Of a stretch of DNA of 64,000 nt, positions 1 to 10,090 are shown in pieces. How positions within the stretch are numbered: the stretch's first letter is position 1; each line of letters starts with the position of its first letter. The notes beneath the pieces are model-generated. The model saw nothing but the letters and a program-made list of their open reading frames with translations, made no database searches and was not told where the DNA came from. Source of the DNA: Comamonas testosteroni (GTDB taxonomy: Bacteria > Pseudomonadota > Gammaproteobacteria > Burkholderiales > Burkholderiaceae_C); the NCBI GenBank assembly GCA_008727115.1, contig CP044131.1:3100001-3164000 (forward strand). Direction: 5' to 3'. The position numbers were made by a program, and so were the translations under genes.

Positions 1-977
1 GCAACCAGAAAGTAGAGCTGTTCGGCCAGACCTGGGACTCGCCCTTTGGCGTAGCGCCCGTGGGCATCAGCGCCATCTCGGCCTATCGCGGTGATCTGGT
101 GCTGGCGCAGACGGCAGCGGCCAACCGCATTCCCGCCATCATGAGCGGCACCTCGCTGATCCCCATGGAAGATGTGGCCAAGGCCGCGCCTTCCACCTGG
201 TTCCAGGCCTATCTGCCCGGCGACACCACGCGCATTGACGGACTGATCGACCGCATCGAGGCCGCAGGGTTTGGCACGCTGGTCATCACCGTGGACATTC
301 CCGTCTGGGCCAACCGCGAAAACAATGTGCGCACGGGCTTTTCCATGCCGCTGCGCCCCTCGCTGCGCCTGGCCTTTGACGGCATCACCCGCCCACGCTG
401 GATGGTGGGCACCATGCTGCGCACCCTCATCAACCACGGCATGCCGCACTTCGAGAACTCGTTTGCCACACGCGGCGCGCCCCTGCTGTCCAACACCGCC
501 ATCCGCGACACCACGGGCCGCGACCACCTGAACTGGAAGCACATTGAACGCATCCGCCAGCGCTGGAATGGCAACCTCATCATCAAGGGCATCCTCAACG
601 AAGACGACGCCGTGATGGCCACAGATATCGGCGCACAGGGCATCGTGGTCAGCAACCACGGCGGCCGTCAGCTCGACGGCGTGGTCGCGCCGCTGCAGAT
701 GCTGCCCTATGTGGTGGACCGCGTGGGCCACCGCACGGCCGTGATGATGGACAGCGGCATCCGCCGCGGCAGCGACGTGCTCAAGGCCGTGGCCCTGGGC
801 GCACGCATGGTGTTTCTGGGCCGCCCATTCATGTATGCCGCCGCTGTCGGTGGTGCCCAGGGCGTTGACCACGCCATCACGCTGCTGCGCGACGAGGTGG
901 ACCGCAATATGGCCATGCTGGGGGCTACGTCGATGGCGGAGATCACCAAGGACTGCCTGCGCGCCACACCGCGCTGA
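1..977 (+). CDS. FMN-dependent alpha-hydroxy-acid dehydrogenase/oxidase (5' partial)
   Basis: The reading frame is open from the left edge (first full codon at base 3), so the N-terminus lies outside the window. It encodes the C-terminal part of a TIM-barrel FMN enzyme of the L-lactate dehydrogenase / (S)-mandelate dehydrogenase / glycolate oxidase family, which oxidises 2-hydroxy acids to 2-oxo acids. Seen directly: the family signature SNHGGRQLDG with its catalytic His and substrate-binding Arg, the upstream lysine strand (NLIIKGIL), and the late phosphate-binding segment DSGIRRGSDVLKA followed by ALGARMVFLGRPF. The exact substrate (lactate, mandelate, glycolate) cannot be read from this fragment. 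The next gene follows after 51 bp with its own ribosome-binding site. Confidence 0.9.
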   Translation, partial: NQKVELFGQTWDSPFGVAPVGISAISAYRGDLVLAQTAAANRIPAIMSGTSLIPMEDVAKAAPSTWFQAYLPGDTTRIDGLIDRIEAAGFGTLVITVDIPVWANRENNVRTGFSMPLRPSLRLAFDGITRPRWMVGTMLRTLINHGMPHFENSFATRGAPLLSNTAIRDTTGRDHLNWKHIERIRQRWNGNLIIKGILNEDDAVMATDIGAQGIVVSNHGGRQLDGVVAPLQMLPYVVDRVGHRTAVMMDSGIRRGSDVLKAVALGARMVFLGRPFMYAAAVGGAQGVDHAITLLRDEVDRNMAMLGATSMAEITKDCLRATPR

Positions 978-1028
978 GCCTTGGCTGACCTAAGATACGA
1001 CGCTTGAACCATCAAAAAGGAGAGCGTC

Positions 1029-1472
1029 ATGCCCATGTTTGTAGACCACTCGCCCCCCGGCGAGTGCATCTTCTGCAAGCTCGTCAAAGGGGAGATTCCG
1101 TCGGCCAAGGTCTATGAGGACGATCTGACCATTGCCTTCATGGACATCGGCCAGGCCACGCGCGGCCATGTGCTGGTCGCCAGCAAGCGCCATGCCGTCA
1201 ACCTGCTGGAGCTGACGCCCGAAGAAGCCGGCGCCGTGATGCAGACGGCCCAGCGCGTGGCCGATGCGGTGAACAAGGCTTTTGATCCCGATGGCATCAA
1301 TATCTTCCAGGCCAATGGCGCGCCTGCGGGGCAGACGGTGTTTCACTTCCACCTGCATGTGCTGCCGCGCTTTGAGGGCGATGGCCTGTCCGTAGTCTGG
1401 CAGCGCGAGGAGCCGGGCTTTGCCGTTCTGGGCGAGCTGGCCGAGAAAATTCGCGCGCAGCTGACCAGCTAA
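1029..1472 (+). CDS. HIT-family nucleotide-binding hydrolase
   Basis: This is a 147-residue histidine-triad protein. The triad motif HFHLHVLPR near residues 108-116 matches the HxHxHxx signature, and an N-terminal C-x2-C pair (CIFCK) is typical of HinT/Fhit-like members. Proteins of this family hydrolyse nucleotide phosphoramidates or dinucleoside polyphosphates in the cytosol. The length is normal for the family. The ATG is preceded by an AAAGGAGAG ribosome-binding site at about 1016-1024. It is probably a stand-alone housekeeping gene; the precise substrate is unknown. Confidence 0.9.
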   Translation: MPMFVDHSPPGECIFCKLVKGEIPSAKVYEDDLTIAFMDIGQATRGHVLVASKRHAVNLLELTPEEAGAVMQTAQRVADAVNKAFDPDGINIFQANGAPAGQTVFHFHLHVLPRFEGDGLSVVWQREEPGFAVLGELAEKIRAQLTS

Positions 1473-1506
1473 TCCAATCCTGCACTGCACCAAAGCAGCA
1501 ATGAAA

Positions 1507-1526
1507 GCGGCGTCCTTGGACGCCGT
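1507..1526. terminator. Candidate bidirectional terminator hairpin
   Basis: GGCGTCC and GGACGCC arms (1509-1515 and 1518-1524) lie between the convergent HIT and adenine deaminase genes. The T-runs on either side are weak, so this is a modest call. Confidence 0.4.
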
Positions 1527-1540
1527 TATTCATCTAATTC

Positions 1541-1622
1541 GATAGCTGCTTGCGCTTGCATTTATTGGGTTTCAGATGCTATTCAATCCAAAACCTATGA
1601 ATATCATGCGCAGCCAGCTATC
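1541..1622. repeat. ~80-bp AGCTAT-bounded intergenic repeat, copy 1
   Basis: The segment is bounded by inverted 8-mers GATAGCTG (1541-1548) and CAGCTATC (1615-1622), with a GCTTGCGCTTGC stretch inside. Related segments occur near 29797, 34008 and 40784. It ends 5 bp from the stop of the deaminase gene. It resembles small dispersed intergenic elements common in Comamonadaceae (recollection, not searched). Confidence 0.45.
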
Positions 1623-1627
1623 AATAT

Positions 1628-2830
<1,203 letters not shown>

Positions 2831-3820
2831 TTAGCACACGCCGAAGCCGATGGCCTGCCCCTTGAGGAAGCGGCGGTAGGCCGAAGACATACGGTCGGCG
2901 GCCGAATGCATTTCTGCACGGGGGTCCAGCGGCAGAGCCTTGGGCAGTTGCGATTCCAGCACGGGCTGGTCCTGCACAAAAATGGTGTGCTGGAAGGTCT
3001 GCAGTTGCTCGTCGGTCGATTCAAAGTCTGCGACCGCCAGACGGAACCAGACGCGGCTGGTGTCCGGTGTGATGGGGCAGATGAACAGGCCGATCTGCTC
3101 GCGCCAGCCTTGCTTGGAAGTGCCCTCTTCGGGAATCTTGGTCAGTACGGCGGTGTACGGAGCGGTCACCTCGTAGGTGTATTCCACTTCGGCTGCCTGG
3201 GTGGAATGCAGGTTGGACTGAGGCTGCACGGCCTTGCAGCCCGTGGCCAGCACGCCCGTGGGAGTGACTTCGACCTTGTAGGCTGCAATGGCTGTGGCAT
3301 CGCGGCTGCCCAGCCAGCCTTCGTGCACAAAGCCAAAGTGGGACATGTCGAGGAAGTTCTCGATGATGCGCGGCGCACTGGCAGCCACATCGTAAGGGCC
3401 GCAGTTGACCTTGCGCAGGTGCGTATCGGACTCGGCGCCGAACACGGGCAACTGGCTGTCGGAAGGCTCCAGGCGCACCCAGACCAGACCATAGGCTTCC
3501 TGCACCTCAAAGGCCTTGACGCGCTGCGATGCGGGGGGCGTGAAGTCAGGCACGGCCGGCACCTTCACACACTGCCCGCCCGTGGAGAACTGCCAGCCGT
3601 GATAGGGGCACTCCAGGTTGCCGTTTTCGACACGGCCCATGGACAGACGAGCACCACGGTGGGGGCAGCGATCGACAAAGGACTGAACCTGTCCCTCTGT
3701 ATTGCGCCACAACACCAGGGGCTGCTCCAGCAGTTGCACAGAAAGCGGTGCATCCACCACGTCGCTAGATTGGGCAACAGGATGCCAGAGGGTACGTTCA
3801 GTCATGGGGTTACTCATCAT
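2831..3820 (-). CDS. Rieske non-heme iron oxygenase (VanA/NdmA-like)
   Basis: A 329-residue aromatic-ring-hydroxylating or N/O-demethylating oxygenase. The Rieske [2Fe-2S] ligands are visible as CPHRGARL (about residues 52-59) and CPYHGWQF (about 71-78). The mononuclear iron site is DMSHFGFVHEG. The C-terminal stretch (VQDQPVLESQLPK...DRMSSAYRRFLKG) resembles single-component-type Rieske demethylases such as vanillate demethylase and methylxanthine demethylase NdmA. No reductase gene is adjacent. Its position between a purine-type ABC importer and an adenine deaminase suggests, by inference only, oxidation or N-dealkylation of a purine derivative. Three in-frame ATGs lie close together (3820, 3817 and 3805); the ribosome-binding site does not decide among them. 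Confidence 0.85.
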   Translation of the reverse strand: MMSNPMTERTLWHPVAQSSDVVDAPLSVQLLEQPLVLWRNTEGQVQSFVDRCPHRGARLSMGRVENGNLECPYHGWQFSTGGQCVKVPAVPDFTPPASQRVKAFEVQEAYGLVWVRLEPSDSQLPVFGAESDTHLRKVNCGPYDVAASAPRIIENFLDMSHFGFVHEGWLGSRDATAIAAYKVEVTPTGVLATGCKAVQPQSNLHSTQAAEVEYTYEVTAPYTAVLTKIPEEGTSKQGWREQIGLFICPITPDTSRVWFRLAVADFESTDEQLQTFQHTIFVQDQPVLESQLPKALPLDPRAEMHSAADRMSSAYRRFLKGQAIGFGVC

Positions 3821-3832
3821 TTATCAAAACAA

Positions 3833-3854
3833 AGGGCCGCTCTGCGGCGGCCCT
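3833..3854 (-). terminator. Terminator hairpin after BMP lipoprotein 1
   Basis: AGGGCCGC and GCGGCCCT arms (3833-3840 and 3847-3854). On the minus strand they are followed by TTTGTTTTG. It lies between the binding-protein gene and the Rieske gene, so readthrough or a second promoter would be needed for the Rieske and deaminase genes. Confidence 0.55.
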
Positions 3855-3886
3855 GTCACAGCTCAATCGGCTTGCGCAACTGGCGC

Positions 3887-5041
3887 TTACTTGGCGTCAC
3901 CGCCGGGAACCTTGCCTTCAACGCCCTTGACGTAGAAGTTCACTCCCTTGAGGAAGGCATCATCGGCCACTGCATCGGCAGCCACCAGCTCCTTGCCATC
4001 CTGAGAAGTGATTGGTCCCTTCCAGATATGGAATGTACCGTCCTTGAGTCCCTTTTTCACTTCCTCAACTTTTGCCTTGGCTTCTGCAGGGACGTCATCG
4101 GCGATGGAAACCAGATCAATCCCCTCTTCCTTGACACCCCACCAGGACTGCTGGCTCTTCCAGTTGCCTTCCAGCACGGACTTGGCGGTCTCGATGTAGT
4201 AGCTGGTCGGATTGATGATGGACGAGGCCAGGTGCGCCTTGGGGCCAAAAGCCTTCATGTCCGAATTCCAGCCAAAGGCACGAATGCCTTTTTCCTCTGC
4301 GGTTTTCAGCACTGCTGCAGAGTCCGTGTTCTGGAACAGCACGTCGGCGCCGCTGTTGATCAGGCTGGCTGCGGCTTCGGTTTCCTTGGGCGGAGCAAAC
4401 CAGTCATTGATCCAGACGACCTTGGTGGTGATCTTGGGATTCACCGACTGTGCGCCCAGCGTGAAGCTGTTGATGTTGCGCAGCACCTCAGGAATGGGCA
4501 CCGAGCCCACCACGCCCAGCGTATTGGATTTGGTCACCGCACCCGCCAGAACACCGGCCAGGTAAGCGCCTTCATAGGTACGGAAGTCGTAAGTACTCGC
4601 GTTGGCGGCCGTCTTGTAGCCGGTGGCATGCTCCCACTTCACATCCGCAAACTCGGGAGCCAGCTTCTGGATGGTGTCCATATAGCCAAAAGTGGTGCCG
4701 AAGATCAGCTTGTTGCCTTGCGTCGCCATGTCGCGCAGCACACGCTCTGCATCTGCGCCCACAGGCACGCTCTCCACAAAGGAGGTCTGGATCTTGTCAC
4801 CCAATGCGGCTTCCAGCGCCTTGCGAGCCTGATCGTGCGCAAAGGTGTAACCACCGTCACCAACAGGGCCCACGTAGGCAAAGGCAATCTTCAGGGGCTC
4901 GGCGGCGGCCGGTGCCTCTGCAGCAGGAGCAGCGGCAGGTGCTGCAGCTTCTTCCTTTTTGCCGCAGCCCACGAGAGCGGCGGATGCCACGGCCGTCAGT
5001 GCCGCGACCTTGATCAACGAGCGTTTGTGCAGATCAGTCAT
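3887..5041 (-). CDS. BMP-family ABC transporter substrate-binding lipoprotein (paralog 1)
   Basis: A 384-residue periplasmic binding lipoprotein of the basic-membrane-protein (BMP/Med/PnrA) family, whose characterised members bind purine nucleosides. The signal peptide ends in the lipobox LVGC (cleavage before Cys) and is followed by an Ala/Pro/Glu-rich linker. The BMP fold starts at KIAFAYVGPVGDGGYTFAHDQ, with the ligand-pocket motifs FGTTFGYMD and WINDWFAPPKE. The ATG at 5041 has AAGGA upstream. It is closely related to the next gene upstream (5241-6389), suggesting tandem duplication. A terminator separates the two, so it probably has its own promoter. Confidence 0.92.
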   Translation of the reverse strand: MTDLHKRSLIKVAALTAVASAALVGCGKKEEAAAPAAAPAAEAPAAAEPLKIAFAYVGPVGDGGYTFAHDQARKALEAALGDKIQTSFVESVPVGADAERVLRDMATQGNKLIFGTTFGYMDTIQKLAPEFADVKWEHATGYKTAANASTYDFRTYEGAYLAGVLAGAVTKSNTLGVVGSVPIPEVLRNINSFTLGAQSVNPKITTKVVWINDWFAPPKETEAAASLINSGADVLFQNTDSAAVLKTAEEKGIRAFGWNSDMKAFGPKAHLASSIINPTSYYIETAKSVLEGNWKSQQSWWGVKEEGIDLVSIADDVPAEAKAKVEEVKKGLKDGTFHIWKGPITSQDGKELVAADAVADDAFLKGVNFYVKGVEGKVPGGDAK

Positions 5042-5185
5042 TGGTTTTCCTTGGATCAAAAATGTGGATGTGAGAATTCAATGCAAACGCCATGCCGTCG
5101 TCGAGGAGCATCGCATCTTGGCGAAATATATGCAGAAACCGCGCCAACTTACAGATGGTTATCGAGAAAACGACAGCGCAAAAAA

Positions 5186-5207
5186 GAAAGGCCCCCTAGG
5201 GCCTTTC
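5186..5207 (-). terminator. Intrinsic terminator after BMP lipoprotein 2
   Basis: GAAAGGCCC and GGGCCTTTC arms (5186-5194 and 5199-5207). On the minus strand they are followed directly by a TTTTTT run. It lies downstream of the BMP gene at 5241-6389 and separates the two paralogs. Confidence 0.8.
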
Positions 5208-5240
5208 ATGGACACAGTGCATGCATCCTGCAGATCGCGC

Positions 5241-6389
5241 TTACTTTGCGCCCGGCACGTTGCCGTCAATGCCATCGACATAGAAGTTGATGCCGCGCAG
5301 CCAGGCATCGTCAGCCACCTTGCCAGCTTCCAGCACTTCCTTGCCGGTGTTGTCCTTGATGGGGCCTGTCCAGACCGCAAAGCTGCCATCCTTCAGGCCA
5401 GCACGCGCTTTTTCAACCTTGTCCTTGATGTCCTGGGGCACGTCCTCGGCGATCTTCTTGAGGTCGATCGCACCTTCCTTCACACCCCACCAGTAGTTGC
5501 CGGTCTGCCACTTGCCGTCCAGAGTGTCCTGCACCACCTTGGTGTAGTAGGGAGCCCAGTCGATCACCGCCGAACCCAGATGGGCCTTGGGCGCAAAGCC
5601 GCTCATGTCGCCGTCCTTGCCAAAGGCACGGGCACCGCGCTCCTCAGCCGTCTTCAGCACGGCGGGAGAGTTGGTGTTCTGGTACATCACGTCGACACCA
5701 CCGTTGATCAGGCTGTTGGCAGCTTCGGACTCCTTGGGAGGCGCAAACCACTCGTTCACCCAGACCACCTTGGCCTTGATGGAGGGGTCAACGCTCTGCG
5801 CGCCCAGCACAAAGCTGTTGATATTGCGCACCACTTCGGGGATTGGGACTGATGCCACCACGCCCACTGTCTTGGTCTTGGTCATAGCACCTGCCACGAT
5901 ACCGGCCAGGTAAGCTCCTTCGAAGGTCTTGGTGTCGTAAACGGCGGCATTGTCAGCAGTCTTGTAGCCGGTCGCGTGCTCGAACTTCACCTCGGGCGAG
6001 TCTGCTGCCACGCGTTGCACAAAGTCCTGATAGCCGAAGCTGGTGGCGAAGACCAGCTTGTTGCCCTGACCGATCATGTCGCGCATCACGCGCTCAGAGT
6101 CAGCAGACTCGGGCACGCTCTCGACCATGGAGGTCTCGATCTTGTCGCCGAACTTCTCCTGGATGGCCTTGCGACCCAGCTCGTGCTGGAACGTCCAGCC
6201 ACCATCGCCAACGGGGCTCACATACATGAAGCCAATCTTCAGCTTGTCGGCTGCAGGTGCTGCAGCTTCAGGAGCTGCGGCGGGAGCGGCAGGAGCCTCT
6301 TCCTTCTTGCCACAGGCGGTCAGAACGGCCATGGAAACAGCCGACAGGCCGATCATCTTGATCAGAGTGCGCTTGCCCAAAGTTGTCAT
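5241..6389 (-). CDS. BMP-family ABC transporter substrate-binding lipoprotein (paralog 2)
   Basis: A 382-residue lipoprotein, homologous over its length to the protein at 3887-5041, with lipobox LTAC and a GKKEEAP linker. The BMP domain starts at KIGFMYVSPVGDGGWTFQHELG and shares FATSFGYQDF, EHATGYKTADNA, YLAGIVAGAMTK and WVNEWFAPPKE with its paralog. It is the last gene of the LysR-ATPase-permease-permease-BMP block, 51 bp after the second permease gene, with GAGAGGAC before the ATG at 6389. It probably supplies the periplasmic ligand to that importer. The divergence between the two paralogs suggests different ligands, for example free base versus nucleoside. Confidence 0.92.
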   Translation of the reverse strand: MTTLGKRTLIKMIGLSAVSMAVLTACGKKEEAPAAPAAAPEAAAPAADKLKIGFMYVSPVGDGGWTFQHELGRKAIQEKFGDKIETSMVESVPESADSERVMRDMIGQGNKLVFATSFGYQDFVQRVAADSPEVKFEHATGYKTADNAAVYDTKTFEGAYLAGIVAGAMTKTKTVGVVASVPIPEVVRNINSFVLGAQSVDPSIKAKVVWVNEWFAPPKESEAANSLINGGVDVMYQNTNSPAVLKTAEERGARAFGKDGDMSGFAPKAHLGSAVIDWAPYYTKVVQDTLDGKWQTGNYWWGVKEGAIDLKKIAEDVPQDIKDKVEKARAGLKDGSFAVWTGPIKDNTGKEVLEAGKVADDAWLRGINFYVDGIDGNVPGAK

Positions 6390-6440
6390 CGGATTTGTCC
6401 TCTCGTATTTTTGAAAAGCGGATTGCACCACATTCGAGCG

Positions 6441-7361
6441 TCAAGCTCCAGGATAAAAAGGTTTGCCCAAAGACGCGGGCATGTTGGCTCGAATCCAGGT
6501 CGGGTTGCGCGAGATCAGCACCAGCACCACGATGGTGGCCAGATACGGCAGCATCGAGAGAATCTGGCTGGGGACCTGCACGCCGGTAGCCTGCAGATGG
6601 AACTGCAGCATGGTCACGCCACCAAACAGGTAAGCCCCCAGCAGCACTCGGGCCGGACGCCAGGTCGCAAAGGTGGTCAGTGCCAGCGCAATCCAGCCAC
6701 GGCCGGATACCATGTTTTCCACCCACAAAGGTGTATAGACCACGGAGATAAAAGCCCCTGCCAGCCCGCACATGGCGCCGCCGAAGATCACCGCCATCAA
6801 GCGGATGCGACGCACCGGGTAGCCCAGGGCATGGGCCGAAGACGGCGACTCACCCACCGCGCGCAGCACCAGACCAGCGCGCGTACGGTAGAGAAACCAG
6901 ACCATGACGACAGCCAGCACGATCGCGCCATAGACCAAGGGGTGCAGCGTGAACAAGGCTTGCCCCACCACAGGCAGATCGGCAAGCCCGGGAATGGCGA
7001 ACTTGGGCAGCTCGGGCAGCTTTGCCTGTACATAACCCAGGCCGACAAAGGCCGAAAAGCCTGCACCAAACAGCGACAGTGCCAAACCGGTTGCGTACTG
7101 GTTGGTGTTGAGCCAGATGACCAAGACGCCAAAGATGGCTGCCAGCAGCCCCCCTGCCAGCATGCCGGCACCAAAGCCCGCCCAGGTGCTGCCGGTGTGA
7201 ACCGTAGCAGCAAAGCCAGCGATGGCTGCGCAGAGCATCATTCCCTCGGCACCCAAGTTGACGATGCCGGACTTTTCATTAATGAGCAGACCCAGAGCCG
7301 CCAGCGCCAGAACGGTGCCAGCGCTCAGCGTAGAGCCCAGAAGCAGTGCATAGGATTCCAT
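6441..7361 (-). CDS. ABC transporter permease, nucleoside/nucleobase type (second permease)
   Basis: A 306-residue inner-membrane protein of the branched-chain/sugar permease superfamily (BPD_transp_2) with about 8-9 hydrophobic segments. The N-terminal segment (ALAALGLLINEKSGIVNLGAEGMML) is diagnostic of permeases paired with BMP binding proteins (NupQ/YufQ-like). The EAA-like loop ALGYPVRRIRLMAVIFGG contacts the ATPase. Its ATG lies 3 bp from the stop of the preceding permease, so translation is coupled. Confidence 0.92.
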   Translation of the reverse strand: MESYALLLGSTLSAGTVLALAALGLLINEKSGIVNLGAEGMMLCAAIAGFAATVHTGSTWAGFGAGMLAGGLLAAIFGVLVIWLNTNQYATGLALSLFGAGFSAFVGLGYVQAKLPELPKFAIPGLADLPVVGQALFTLHPLVYGAIVLAVVMVWFLYRTRAGLVLRAVGESPSSAHALGYPVRRIRLMAVIFGGAMCGLAGAFISVVYTPLWVENMVSGRGWIALALTTFATWRPARVLLGAYLFGGVTMLQFHLQATGVQVPSQILSMLPYLATIVVLVLISRNPTWIRANMPASLGKPFYPGA

Positions 7362-7364
7362 GGA

Positions 7365-8459
7365 TCAGGCTCCCTTGACTGCAGAAGTGGCAGAGGCGGC
7401 CTTTTGTGCCACCCAGCGAACGCGATAAGCCACCAGCGTGTCGCAGGCCAGCAGCGCAAACAGCAGCAGCCCCTGGAATACGCCCGTCAGCGCCTTGGGC
7501 AGACCCAGACGCGACTGCGCCAGCTCACCGCCGATATAGAACATACTCATGAGAATGGCCGAGAAAATCATGCCCACAGGATGCAGGCGGCCCACAAAAG
7601 CCACGATGATGGCGGCAAAGCCGTAGCCTGCCGGCACATAGGGAGTCAGCTGACCCAGAGGTCCTGCAACCTCAAGGGCTCCTGCCAGACCCGCAGTCGC
7701 ACCAGAGATCAGCAATGCAGTCCACAGCGCCTTGCGCGATGAAAAGCCTGCATAGCGTGCAGCTGCAGGAGCAAGACCGCCGACTTGCAGCGCAAGACCA
7801 GCTCTGGTGCGGAACAGAAAGACCCACAGCAGGCCAGCACCGACCAGCGAAATGATGACGCCTATGTTCATGCGCATGCCTTGCACCAGACGTGGAATCT
7901 GGGTGACGCGCTCAAAGCTCTTGGTCTGCGGGAAGTTGTAGCCCATGGGGTCCTTCCAAGGCCCATAGACCAGATAGCCCAACACCAGGATGGCGACATA
8001 AACCAGCATCAGGCTGACCAGAATCTCGTTGGCATTGAAACGATCACGCAGCAGCGCCACAATCCCCGCCCAAACCATGCCTCCCAGCACACCTGCAATC
8101 AAAATGGCCGGAACGATCCACGGCCCGGTGGTCTTGTCAGCAAGCAGTGCCATTCCGCCTGCTGCCACAGCCCCCATCACAAATTGACCTTCGGCACCGA
8201 TATTCCAGATATTGGAGCGAAAGCACACAGCCAGCCCCAGCGCAATCAGCAGCAATGGAGTAGCCTTCATAGCCAGCTCGCCCAGCGCGTAACCAGACTT
8301 GACGGGTTCCCAGAAAAAGGCCTGCAGGCCCTTGACAGGATCTTTACCGAGCAGGGCGAACAGGCACACTCCCACGAGCACCGTGATCAGCAGCGCCAGA
8401 ACGGGCGAGGCATAAGTCCAGAGCTTGGAAGCCTGAGGTCGTTGTTCAAGCTTAAACAT
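7365..8459 (-). CDS. ABC transporter permease, nucleoside/nucleobase type (first permease)
   Basis: A 364-residue permease of the NupP/YufP type. It has an N-terminal membrane anchor, then a large periplasmic segment, and a core with the motif FRSNIWNIGAEGQFVMGA. The region ARYAGFSSRKALWTALLISG is the likely coupling loop to the ATPase. The ATG at 8459 is preceded by AGGGAG and lies 8 bp inside the 3' end of the ATPase gene, indicating one transcript. It forms the heterodimeric channel with the product of 6441-7361. Confidence 0.92.
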   Translation of the reverse strand: MFKLEQRPQASKLWTYASPVLALLITVLVGVCLFALLGKDPVKGLQAFFWEPVKSGYALGELAMKATPLLLIALGLAVCFRSNIWNIGAEGQFVMGAVAAGGMALLADKTTGPWIVPAILIAGVLGGMVWAGIVALLRDRFNANEILVSLMLVYVAILVLGYLVYGPWKDPMGYNFPQTKSFERVTQIPRLVQGMRMNIGVIISLVGAGLLWVFLFRTRAGLALQVGGLAPAAARYAGFSSRKALWTALLISGATAGLAGALEVAGPLGQLTPYVPAGYGFAAIIVAFVGRLHPVGMIFSAILMSMFYIGGELAQSRLGLPKALTGVFQGLLLFALLACDTLVAYRVRWVAQKAASATSAVKGA

Positions 8460-10014
8460 GGGCGACTCCCTGCGCTTCACCCGCGCTCTCCCAAAGACCG
8501 CTCATCCATTCTCCGATCTGCTGCACCGTGGCATCCGCTCTTTCCACCGAAGGACTCAGGCGGCCCTTGGCCACCACATGCAGTCGATCACAAATTTCGA
8601 ACAACTCGTCCAACTCCTCACTGACTACCAGCACGGCACAGCCTTGGTCGCGCAGTTGCAAAATCTCGCCCCGAATCTGCGCAGCAGCTCCCACATCCAC
8701 CCCCCAGGTGGGTTGAGAGATGATGAGCAGACGCGGCTTGGCATCAATTTCGCGGCCAACGATGAACTTCTGCAGGTTGCCACCTGAGAGCGACTGAGCC
8801 GCCGAGTTTGGGCCGCCCGCCTTGACATTGAAGCGACGAATGATGTCTCGCGCTTGGGCCTGCAGCGCCCCCATGCGAATCCAGCCGCCTTTGCCCACAG
8901 CCGTCTTGCGCGTCAGCAGCAGGTTATGGGCAAGCCCCATGCTGGGCACTGCTCCACGGCCCAATCGCTCTTCCGGCACGAAGTGCAGCCCCATCTCGCG
9001 GCGACGCCCCGGCCCCATGCGCCCCATGCCTTTACCCAGCATTTGCACGGCTTCAACTTCTGCACGCGTGTCTTCTCCAGACAGCGCATACATCAACTCT
9101 TTCTGGCCATTGCCGGAGACTCCTGCAATTCCCACCACCTCACCAGCCCGCACCTGTAGCGCGATGCTTTGCAGGTCAACGCCAAAAGGGTCCTGGCTTT
9201 TGAGCGACAGCTCCTGTACACGCAGCACGGACTCCCCCGTATGAGCGGCTTGCCTTTTCAGCTCCGGAGGCTCAGAGCCAATCATCATGCGTGACAGAGA
9301 CGCATTGGTCTCATTGGCAGGATTGCATTCGCCCGTCACCACGCCGCCTCGCAGCACCGTGCAAGCCGTGCACAGAGAACGAATCTCATGGAGCTTGTGG
9401 CTGATATAGAGAATGGAGCAGCCCTCTGCTGCCAGACGACGCAGCACGACAAACAGCATCTCCACAGCTTGCGGGGTGAGCACCGAGGTGGGTTCATCCA
9501 GAATCAGCACACGCGGATTGGTCAGCAGCGCACGGATAATTTCTACCCGCTGCATCTCTCCCACCGAAAGAGTGTGCACGGGTCGGTGAGGATCAACCTC
9601 CAGTCCGTAATCACGGGCTGTCGCCTGAATACTGTCGATGACCTTGGGCAGAGGAATGCTTTTGTCCAGACCGAGCCAGACGTTCTCTGCCACGGTCAGC
9701 GTGTCAAACAGGCTGAAATGCTGGAACACCATGGCGATGCCCAGCGAGCGCGCTTCCTGCGGGTTGCGAATTTGTACGGGCTTGCCATCGACCACGATGG
9801 TGCCCTCATCGGGCTTGACCGCGCCGTAGATGATCTTCATGAGCGTGGACTTGCCAGCGCCGTTCTCGCCCAGAATGGCGTGTATCTCGCCAGGACTAAC
9901 TTTCAGCGATACCTTGTCGTTGGCAACAACAGCCGGGTACCGCTTGGTAATACCCTCCAGTTGCAGACGTGCAGGCGCACTCGCAACTGGGGAATGTGTT
10001 GGGGGGGGATTCAT
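8452..10014 (-). CDS. ABC transporter ATP-binding protein with two nucleotide-binding domains
   Basis: A 520-residue double ATPase of the sugar/nucleoside type (MglA/RbsA/NupO). The first half carries Walker A GENGAGKST, the Q-loop AMVFQHFS, the signature LSVGEMQRVEI and Walker B LILDEPTSVL. The second half has a degenerate P-loop (GVSGNGQKEL), the signature LSGGNLQKFIVGRE and IISQPTWGVDVG in place of the usual DEPT. Degeneracy in the second site is usual in this family. The start at 10014 was chosen as the ATG; the upstream TTG extension has no family similarity. It powers the two adjacent permeases. Confidence 0.93.
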   Translation of the reverse strand: MNPPPTHSPVASAPARLQLEGITKRYPAVVANDKVSLKVSPGEIHAILGENGAGKSTLMKIIYGAVKPDEGTIVVDGKPVQIRNPQEARSLGIAMVFQHFSLFDTLTVAENVWLGLDKSIPLPKVIDSIQATARDYGLEVDPHRPVHTLSVGEMQRVEIIRALLTNPRVLILDEPTSVLTPQAVEMLFVVLRRLAAEGCSILYISHKLHEIRSLCTACTVLRGGVVTGECNPANETNASLSRMMIGSEPPELKRQAAHTGESVLRVQELSLKSQDPFGVDLQSIALQVRAGEVVGIAGVSGNGQKELMYALSGEDTRAEVEAVQMLGKGMGRMGPGRRREMGLHFVPEERLGRGAVPSMGLAHNLLLTRKTAVGKGGWIRMGALQAQARDIIRRFNVKAGGPNSAAQSLSGGNLQKFIVGREIDAKPRLLIISQPTWGVDVGAAAQIRGEILQLRDQGCAVLVVSEELDELFEICDRLHVVAKGRLSPSVERADATVQQIGEWMSGLWESAGEAQGVAHV

Positions 10015-10090
10015 CGCTGGATTGTCTCTCAATTCCAATAACAAATTGACTCAAACAGGCTCTCTGCGCTGAACAGGAATACAGTACAAG

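Noticed and set aside
2906..5290. A 794-codon plus-strand frame over the Rieske and BMP genes
   Set aside because: It is antisense to two well-recognised genes, has no domain signature, and is His/Gly/Leu-rich as expected of a high-GC shadow frame.
5976..7742. A 588-codon plus-strand frame over the ABC genes
   Set aside because: It is a Gln/His/Arg-rich shadow of the permease genes and crosses three real genes.
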